Source: DASUBV01 sp035763085 (GTDB lineage: Bacteria > Actinomycetota > Actinomycetes > Streptosporangiales > Streptosporangiaceae). From it: a DNA stretch of 64,000 nt. How positions within the stretch are numbered: the stretch's first letter is position 1; each line of letters begins with the position of its first letter. The position numbers were made by a program, and so were the translations under genes. The DNA is taken from positions 65,768 to 129,767 of the forward strand of contig DASUBV010000150.1 in assembly GCA_035763085.1 (NCBI GenBank). Direction: 5' to 3'. The notes beneath the pieces were generated by a model. That model was given only the letters and a program-made list of their open reading frames with translations. It did not search any database and was not told where the DNA came from. Shown one piece after another: positions 58,782 through 64,000 of the stretch.

Positions 58782-59911
58782 GACGCCGCAGCCGGCACAC
58801 GCCCGGCGGCCGGCGCCACCGCCTCATACACCCGCAGCACGTCGCGCGCGACGACCTGCCAGTCGTAGTCGCGCACGGCCAGCGAGGCCGCCTGCGCCAG
58901 GGTGACCCGGCGGGCCGGGTCGTCGAGCATCCGCGCGGTCGCCTCCGCCAGGCCCGCGGCGCTGCCGTTCTCGAACAGCTCGCCGGCCTTGCCGCCGCGC
59001 AGCACCCGGCGGAAGGCGTCCAGGTCGCTGGCGACGATCGGCGCGCCCGCGGCCATCGCCTCGGCCAGCACGATCCCGAAGCTCTCACCGCCGGTGTTGG
59101 GCGCGCAGAACACGTCCACCGAGTGGTAGACCCGGACCTTGTCGTCGTCGCTGACCTGGCCGAGCAGCACGACCCGGTCGTGGTACTGCGGCGCCAGCAG
59201 CTCCATGGCCTCCTCGGCGTCGCCGCGCCCGGCCACCAGCAGCCGCAGCCCGGGCCGCTCCGCGGCGAGCAGCCCGAACGCCTCCAGCAGGATGGGCAGG
59301 CCCTTGCGCGGCTCGTCGATGCGGCCCAGGAACCCCAGCGCGCCGCCCTCGCCCGGCCAGCCCGGCAGCGGGTCGCCCTTCTCGAAGCGCCGCACCGAGA
59401 CCCCGTTGGGGATGAGCACGGCGTCGCCGCCCAGATGCTCCACCAGCGTGGTGCGGGCCGCCTCCGACACCGCGATCCGGCCGCTGATCTTCTCCAGCGC
59501 CGACTGCAGGATCGGCTGGGCGACGTGCAGGACGCGCGAGCGCGGCATGGCGGTGTGCACGGTGGCCACGATGGGGCCGTCGAAGGCCCAGCAGGCCAGC
59601 AGCGACAGGCTCGGCGCGGCCGGCTCGTGGACGTGCACGACGTCAAAGTCGCCGTCCTTGAGCCAGCGCCGGACCCGGCTGGCGGACACGAAGCCGAACG
59701 CCAGCCGTGCCACCGAGCCGTTGTAGGGCACCGGCACCGCGCGGCCGGCCGGCACGACGTAGCCCGGCTCGACCGGGTCGTCCTCGTTGGCCGGCGCGAT
59801 CACCGACACGTGGTGCCCGAGGTCGATCAGCGCGTCGGCCAGCCCGCGGACATGCTCCTGGACGCCGCCGGGGACCTCCCAGGTATACGGGCAGACCAGT
59901 CCGATCCTCAT
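58778..59911 (-). CDS. pimA: Phosphatidylinositol mannosyltransferase (PimA-like, GT4)
   Basis: GT4 enzyme that adds the first mannose from GDP-mannose to phosphatidylinositol on the cytosolic face. Visible parts are RIGLVCPYTWEVPGGVQEHV (Gly-rich acceptor loop), FDVVHVHEPAAPSLSLLA (conserved His), GRIDEPRKGLPILLEAF, and APNTGGESFGIVLAEAMAAG (GT4 E-x7-E). The 377-residue length matches PimA. ATG 59911 overlaps the acyltransferase stop (ATGA). The gene order pgsA-acyltransferase-pimA is the actinobacterial PIM cassette. Confidence 0.94.
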   Translation of the reverse strand: MRIGLVCPYTWEVPGGVQEHVRGLADALIDLGHHVSVIAPANEDDPVEPGYVVPAGRAVPVPYNGSVARLAFGFVSASRVRRWLKDGDFDVVHVHEPAAPSLSLLACWAFDGPIVATVHTAMPRSRVLHVAQPILQSALEKISGRIAVSEAARTTLVEHLGGDAVLIPNGVSVRRFEKGDPLPGWPGEGGALGFLGRIDEPRKGLPILLEAFGLLAAERPGLRLLVAGRGDAEEAMELLAPQYHDRVVLLGQVSDDDKVRVYHSVDVFCAPNTGGESFGIVLAEAMAAGAPIVASDLDAFRRVLRGGKAGELFENGSAAGLAEATARMLDDPARRVTLAQAASLAVRDYDWQVVARDVLRVYEAVAPAAGRVPAAAS

Positions 59912-60891
59912 TGGCTGTCCCCGGCCAGGCCGCTGAGCAGGTCAGCCGAGTTGTCAGCGGCCGCGCGGCGCTGCGCCGCGGCGAGCCGCTCGGGATCCAG
60001 GTCGGCGGTGAACACCCGCTGCAGCATGTGCCAGTCCTGCGGGTGCGCCCGGATGCCGTCTTCGAAGAAGCGCGCCACCTGCTGCGTCATGACAGCGATG
60101 CGCTCCTTCCTGTCCCCCGTCGCCGGCACCAGGACTTCGGGGCCGACGTCGCATCCCCACTCGTCACCCTCGAACCACAGCACCACGGGCATCAGCGCCG
60201 CGCCCGTCTGCACGGCCAGCGCGGCCGGACCGCCCATCATCCTGGCCTTCTCCCCGAAGAACTCCACCTCGATGCCGTGCCCGGTGACGTCCCGGTCACA
60301 GGGCAGGCAGGCCAGCTTCCCCGCGCGCAGCCTCCGTGCCAGTATCCCCGATGGCCTGAGCCCGCCGCTGGCCGGCAGCACTTCCATGCCCAGGCCCTCG
60401 CGGAAGGCGACGAACTTCTCGTAGACGGACTCCGGCTCGATCCGCTCCATGACCGTCGTGAAGGAACCTGCCCCGCTGTTGATGATCCATGCCCCGGCCT
60501 GATCCCAGTTGCCCATGTGCGGCAGGGCGAAGATGACGCCGCGGCCGGCGGCGAGGATCTCCAGCGCGGCATGCACCTCGCCGTGCGGGTGCATGCCGGC
60601 CAGCAGGCGCTCCAGCGGCATCACCGGCAGCCGGAAAATCTCCAGCCAGTAACGGGCATACGAGCGCATCGACTCCCGCGACAGCGCACGGAGCTCAGCG
60701 CCGGTCGCCTCGGGGCCGAGCACGCGGCGCAGGTTGTTCTCCAGCACCTGGATGCCCGGGCCCTGGCGGCGCCAGGCGATGTCGGCGACAAACCGGAACG
60801 CGCTGGCGGCCAGGTTCTCGGGCAGGCGGCAGACCATGGACCAGCCCAGCCCGTAGCCGACACGTGCCAGCTTGTCGCTTATTCCGGTCAT
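59908..60891 (-). CDS. PIM acyltransferase (PatA-like, LpxL/HtrB family)
   Basis: Membrane-associated acyltransferase of 327 residues. It matches the lauroyl-acyltransferase fold, with catalytic HxxxxD in FALPHMGNWDQAGAW, then VMERIEPESVYEKFVAFREG, LACLPCDRDVTGHGIEVEFF and MMGGPAALAVQTGAALMPVV. In mycobacteria PatA acylates the mannose of PIM1/PIM2. ATG 60891 overlaps the pgsA stop (ATGA). The stop overlaps the pimA start. The exact acyl substrate is not shown by the sequence. Confidence 0.92.
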   Translation of the reverse strand: MTGISDKLARVGYGLGWSMVCRLPENLAASAFRFVADIAWRRQGPGIQVLENNLRRVLGPEATGAELRALSRESMRSYARYWLEIFRLPVMPLERLLAGMHPHGEVHAALEILAAGRGVIFALPHMGNWDQAGAWIINSGAGSFTTVMERIEPESVYEKFVAFREGLGMEVLPASGGLRPSGILARRLRAGKLACLPCDRDVTGHGIEVEFFGEKARMMGGPAALAVQTGAALMPVVLWFEGDEWGCDVGPEVLVPATGDRKERIAVMTQQVARFFEDGIRAHPQDWHMLQRVFTADLDPERLAAAQRRAAADNSADLLSGLAGDSQ

Positions 60892-61517
60892 TGCCCGCCT
60901 CCGGCCGCCTGTGCCGCGGCGGCCCGGCGCACGGCGACCACCCGCTGCCCGAAAGTGAACGCGCTCAGGGCCGCCAGCGCCCAGAGCCCGATAGGAAGGA
61001 CATACGGTACGCCCAGCCCGGACAGCCCGGCGGCGGTAAGCCCGATAATCGTACGCTCAGGCCGCTCGGCGATGCCCACGTCGCAGCGCAGGCCCAGGCC
61101 CTCGGCGCGGGCCTTGGCGTAGGACACCAGGGCGCCGGCCACCAGGCAGAACAGCGCCACCCCGGCCATCACCCGGTCATTGGTGCCGTGCCCGTGCAGC
61201 ACGAAGTAGGCGGCCAGGCCGCTGAAGATGGCCGCGTCGGCGACCCGGTCCAGGGTGGAGTCCAGGAATGCCCCGAAGGTGCCGCTGGTCCCCTTCACCC
61301 GGGCCAGTGCGCCGTCCAGCATGTCCAGCAGCACGAAGATCGTGCACACGAAACTGCCCCAGAACAGGTGCCCGGTCGGGTACAGGGCCAGGGCGCTGGC
61401 GCAGACGCCGACGGTCCCGGTGATGGTGATCGCATTCGGCGTCAGCGGGGTGCGCGCAAGGGCCTGGCCGGCCGGCACCAGAACCCGGTTCAGGGCCGGT
61501 CGCAGCGTGTTCAGCAT
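60888..61517 (-). CDS. pgsA: Phosphatidylinositol(phosphate) synthase (CDP-alcohol phosphatidyltransferase)
   Basis: Integral membrane enzyme joining CDP-diacylglycerol with inositol phosphate. The CDP-OH-P motif D-x2-D-G-x2-A-R-x8-G-x3-D-x3-D is complete, starting DMLDGALARVKG with Gly and the last two Asp in GAFLDSTLDRVAD. Several helices are visible, such as WGSFVCTIFVLLDML and AGVALFCLVAGALVSYAKAR. The 209-residue length fits PgsA1/PIPS. Context with the acyltransferase and PimA supports inositol rather than glycerol phosphate as acceptor. ATG 61517 has no SD but a TAAGAT 9 nt upstream. Confidence 0.92.
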   Translation of the reverse strand: MLNTLRPALNRVLVPAGQALARTPLTPNAITITGTVGVCASALALYPTGHLFWGSFVCTIFVLLDMLDGALARVKGTSGTFGAFLDSTLDRVADAAIFSGLAAYFVLHGHGTNDRVMAGVALFCLVAGALVSYAKARAEGLGLRCDVGIAERPERTIIGLTAAGLSGLGVPYVLPIGLWALAALSAFTFGQRVVAVRRAAAAQAAGGGQ

Positions 61518-61526
61518 GGCGGCTTG

Positions 61527-61532
61527 ATCTTA
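61527..61532 (-). promoter_or_regulatory. Candidate -10 (TAAGAT) of pgsA-patA-pimA operon
   Basis: TAAGAT (61532-61527, minus strand) fits TANNNT and is 9 nt from the pgsA ATG. There is no SD, so the operon mRNA may be leaderless. No strong -35 is seen. Confidence 0.45.
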
Positions 61533-61593
61533 CTGGCGCGGGCGCCCGGATTTTGCCCGGTCTGGCATGCGCCGCCTGGCCTGCCCGCGGTGC

Positions 61594-61652
61594 TAGCCCC
61601 GGGGGCCGCCCCCTGGAACCCCCGGTGCCGGAGGCCGGTCCCCGGACCCCCA
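61594..61652. repeat. REP-like GC-rich repeat, copy B
   Basis: Begins TAGCCCCGGGGG and contains CCCCCTGGAACCCCC and CCCCGGACCCCC. It aligns with copy A (44329-44392) and lies in the divergent spacer between pgsA and the EF-G-like gene. Confidence 0.7.
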
Positions 61653-61767
61653 GGGGGGAGGACATACCACAACAGTCACCATGTTTGCTCCGGGGGTCTT
61701 GTGATGGCGTGGCCGTGAGGTAAAGGCTGGTCGTGCAGCAGCCAAACGACGCAAGGAGGCGACGCGG

Positions 61768-63918
61768 ATGGCGGACAAGACTCATGCATCGGGAGCCGCC
61801 GGCCGGGCCACAGAGGCCGGCCAGCCCGAGAGCGTGCGCAACGTGGTGCTGGTCGGCCACTCAGGAGCAGGCAAGACGACGCTGGCCGAGGCGCTGCTGG
61901 CGGCGACGGGGACGATCCAGCGGCCGGGCCGGGTGGAAGACGGCTCGACCGTCAGTGACTTTGATGAGGTCGAGGTACGCCAGGGCCGCTCGGTCAACCT
62001 GACGCTGGTGCCGTTCGAGTACGGCGGGGTCAAGGTTAACCTCCTGGACACGCCCGGCTATGCCGACTTCACCGGCGAGCTACGGGCCGGGCTGCGGGCC
62101 GCGGACGCCGCCTTGTTCACCGTCTCGGCCGCCGAGGGCGTGGACGGGCTGACCAGGATGCTGTGGGAGGAGTGCGCCCGGGTCGGCACGCCGCGGGCGG
62201 TGGTCATCACCAAGATCGATCACCAGCGCGGGGACTTCGGCGAGGCGCTGACCGCCTGCCAGGACGCGTTCGGCGAGTCGGTCGCGCCGCTGTACCTGCC
62301 GGCCGCCGACGACCAGGGCGGGGTGCGCGGCCTGATCGGGCTGCTGTCCCAGCGCTTTTATGACTACTCCGGCGGCAGCCGGGCCGAGCGCGACGTCGAG
62401 GCCGCCGACGCCGGCCGGGTCGAGGAGGCCCGCTCCGCGCTCATCGAGGCGATCATCCAGGAGAGCGAGGACGAGACCCTCATGGACAGGTACCTGTCCG
62501 GCGAGGAGCTCGACCCCAAGGTCCTGATCGATGACCTGGAGACCGCCGTGGCCCGCGGCACGTTCTACCCGGTGCTGGCGGCCGCCTCCCCGCACGGCAT
62601 CGGGCTGGACGAGCTGCTGGAGATCATCACCCAGGCCTTCCCCTCCCCCGCGGAGCACCCGCTGCCGCAGATCATGGGCCTGAACGGGAAGCAGGCGCCG
62701 AAGCTGGCCACCGACCCCGGCGGCCCGCTGCTGGCCGAGATCGTCAAGACCACGTCGGACTCCTACGTGGGCCGGATCAGCCTGGTCCGGGTCTTCTCCG
62801 GGACGCTGCGCCCGGACGCCACGGTCCACGTGTCCGGGCACGGGCTGGCCGAACGCGGGCACGCCGACCACGACGTGGACGAGCGGATCGGCGCGATCAC
62901 CTCGCCGCTGGGCAAGACCCAGCGCACGGTGTCGCAGTGCATCGCCGGGGACATCTGCGCGGTGGCGAAGCTGGGCACCGCCGAGACCGGCGACACGTTG
63001 TCGGACAAGGACCAGCCGCTGCTGATGGAGGCCTGGGCCATGCCCGAGCCGCTGCTGCCCATCGCGATCGAGGCGAAGTCCAAGGCTGATGAGGACAAGA
63101 TGTCGCAGGCGCTGAGCCGGCTGGTGGCCGAGGACCCGACGCTGCGGCTGGAGAACAACGCCGAGACCCGCCAGCTGGTGCTGTGGTGCATGGGCGAGGC
63201 GCACGCCGACCTGGCCCTGGACCGGCTGAACAGCCGCTACGGGGTGGCGGTGGAGACCAAGCCGCTGCGGGTGCCGCTGCGCGAGACCTTCGGCGGTAAG
63301 GCGCAGGGCCTGGGCCGCAACGTCAAGCAGTCCGGCGGGCACGGCGAGTACGGCATCTGCCACGTCGAGATCGAGCCGCTGCCCTCCGGCAGCGGGCTGG
63401 ACTTCGTCGACAAGATCGTCGGCGGCGTGGTGCCGCGGCAGTTCATCCCGTCGGTGGAGAAGGGCATCCGGTCCCAGATGGAGCAGGGCGTGCTGGCCGG
63501 CTACCCGGTGGTGGACATCCGGGTGACGCTGTTCGACGGCAAGGCGCACTCGGTGGACTCCTCGGACATGGCCTTCCAGAAGGCGGGCCGGGCGGCGCTG
63601 CGCGATGCCGCGGAGAAGACCAAGGTGCTGCTGCTGGAGCCGGTCGACGAGGTGTCGGTGCTGGTGGCCGACGACTACGTGGGCGCGGTGATGTCGGACC
63701 TGTCGTCGCGCCGCGGCCGGGTGCTGGGCACCGAGCCGGTGGCGGGCGGCCGGACGATGGTCAAGGCCGAGATCCCCGAGCTGGAGATCACCCGCTACTC
63801 GATCGACCTGCGCTCGATGTCGCACGGCACGGGCTCGTTCAGCCGCTCCTACCTGCGCCACGAGCCGCTGCCCGACCACCTGGCCGGGAAGGTCGCCGAG
63901 GAAAGCAAGACGGGTTAA
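61768..63918 (+). CDS. Elongation factor G-like protein (FusA2 type)
   Basis: A 716-residue translational GTPase homologue. G1 is VLVGHSGAGKTTLAEAL, G4 is VVITKIDHQRGDFGE, and domains II-V are recognisable (GRISLVRVFSGTLRPDATVH; RETFGGKAQGLGRNVKQSGG; HGEYGICHVEIEPLPSGSGL; RRGRVLGTEPVAGGRTMVKA). Two differences from canonical EF-G stand out. The catalytic His of DTPGH is Tyr (NLLDTPGYADFTGELR), and the switch I RGIT block is replaced by VRQGRSVNLTLVPFEYGGVK. These mark the FusA2 group, reported (from memory) to lack ribosome-dependent GTPase activity in M. smegmatis. ATG 61768 has AAGGAGG 8 nt upstream. It is divergent from pgsA. Confidence 0.93.
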   Translation: MADKTHASGAAGRATEAGQPESVRNVVLVGHSGAGKTTLAEALLAATGTIQRPGRVEDGSTVSDFDEVEVRQGRSVNLTLVPFEYGGVKVNLLDTPGYADFTGELRAGLRAADAALFTVSAAEGVDGLTRMLWEECARVGTPRAVVITKIDHQRGDFGEALTACQDAFGESVAPLYLPAADDQGGVRGLIGLLSQRFYDYSGGSRAERDVEAADAGRVEEARSALIEAIIQESEDETLMDRYLSGEELDPKVLIDDLETAVARGTFYPVLAAASPHGIGLDELLEIITQAFPSPAEHPLPQIMGLNGKQAPKLATDPGGPLLAEIVKTTSDSYVGRISLVRVFSGTLRPDATVHVSGHGLAERGHADHDVDERIGAITSPLGKTQRTVSQCIAGDICAVAKLGTAETGDTLSDKDQPLLMEAWAMPEPLLPIAIEAKSKADEDKMSQALSRLVAEDPTLRLENNAETRQLVLWCMGEAHADLALDRLNSRYGVAVETKPLRVPLRETFGGKAQGLGRNVKQSGGHGEYGICHVEIEPLPSGSGLDFVDKIVGGVVPRQFIPSVEKGIRSQMEQGVLAGYPVVDIRVTLFDGKAHSVDSSDMAFQKAGRAALRDAAEKTKVLLLEPVDEVSVLVADDYVGAVMSDLSSRRGRVLGTEPVAGGRTMVKAEIPELEITRYSIDLRSMSHGTGSFSRSYLRHEPLPDHLAGKVAEESKTG

Positions 63919-63924
63919 GCGCTT

Positions 63925-63942
63925 TAGCCCGGGGGCCAGCCT
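63925..63942. repeat. Truncated REP-like element, copy C
   Basis: TAGCCCGGGGGCCAGCC just after the EF-G-like stop matches the first 12-15 bases of copies A and B and then diverges. The last 60 bases of the window show nothing else. Confidence 0.4.
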
Positions 63943-64000
63943 TCATAACTGGCAGTTCTGCGCGGATAACCCCATGTCCGGCATCACGTTGAACGTGCGC

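Noticed and set aside
1..64000. A new defence, secretion or biosynthetic system
   Set aside because: Every long gene fits a known housekeeping or conserved actinobacterial family in its usual neighbourhood. Novelty here is limited to small motifs, inserts, relics and gene-order changes.

Overview
The window is chromosomal DNA from a very GC-rich actinobacterium, roughly three quarters G+C by eye, with strong G/C at third codon positions and many GTG starts. The gene orders match the conserved blocks I remember from Streptomyces and Mycobacterium, and there is a phosphatidylinositol mannoside (PIM) cassette. An argC-argH cluster, an mpg-tyrS-ABC-tlyA-nadK-recN block, pheST-kinase-TrmH-rplT-rpmI-infC, aroE-mltG-ruvX-alaS, relA-apt-secFD-yajC-ruvBAC-yebC-pdxTS and pimA-patA-pgsA all point to Actinomycetota, possibly near Streptosporangiales or Streptomycetales. 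The species cannot be named from sequence alone. Most genes are on the minus strand.

Layout. 1-4 kb: recN (cut by the window edge), nadK, tlyA and a small conserved protein form a coupled minus-strand operon. 4.2-8.6 kb (plus strand): an SCP2-like protein, a Nei/Fpg DNA glycosylase, an ABC ATPase, and an ECF sigma factor coupled to a membrane-anchored propeller-like protein. 8.6-18.9 kb (minus): tyrS, a methylpurine-DNA glycosylase, and argC-J-B-D-F-R-H. The arg cluster has tandem ARG boxes over its promoter and lacks argG. 19-28.2 kb: a lipoprotein gene, then pheT, pheS, a PAS histidine kinase, a TrmH-family rRNA methyltransferase, rplT, rpmI and infC behind a spacer of about 700 nt. 28.9-38.7 kb: aroE, mltG, ruvX, alaS, two small membrane proteins and rarA. 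39.2-47.2 kb: aspS, an MBL hydrolase, then plus-strand cyclophilin and DUF349 genes converging on relA. 47.3-58 kb: apt, secF, secD, yajC, ruvB, ruvA, ruvC, an Eis-like acetyltransferase, yebC, pdxT and pdxS. 58.2-61.5 kb: a LemA-like protein, pimA, a PIM acyltransferase and the CDP-alcohol phosphatidyltransferase. 61.8-63.9 kb: a plus-strand EF-G-like protein.

Functionally this is core housekeeping: arginine, pyridoxal phosphate and shikimate biosynthesis, aminoacyl-tRNA synthesis, ribosomal proteins, Sec export, Holliday-junction processing and DNA repair, the stringent response and PIM lipids. Gene neighbours are often joined by ATGA or GTGA stop-start overlaps, so translational coupling is pervasive. 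I see no defence island, biosynthetic gene cluster, prophage, CRISPR array, rRNA or tRNA gene.

The most unusual signals are as follows. A short motif (consensus CCTCTTGCTGTTATCAGC on the plus strand) recurs in at least five spacers, always in one orientation. Low-complexity Ala/Gly/Pro inserts or tails occur in many otherwise conserved enzymes (RecN, NadK, ArgB, PheT, methylpurine glycosylase, IF3, SecD, MltG, RarA). IF3 has an apparent AUC start and a C-terminal extension of about 220 residues. The TrmH-family gene has no usual start codon. There are also small mobile-element or toxin-antitoxin relics and REP-like repeats in the spacers.
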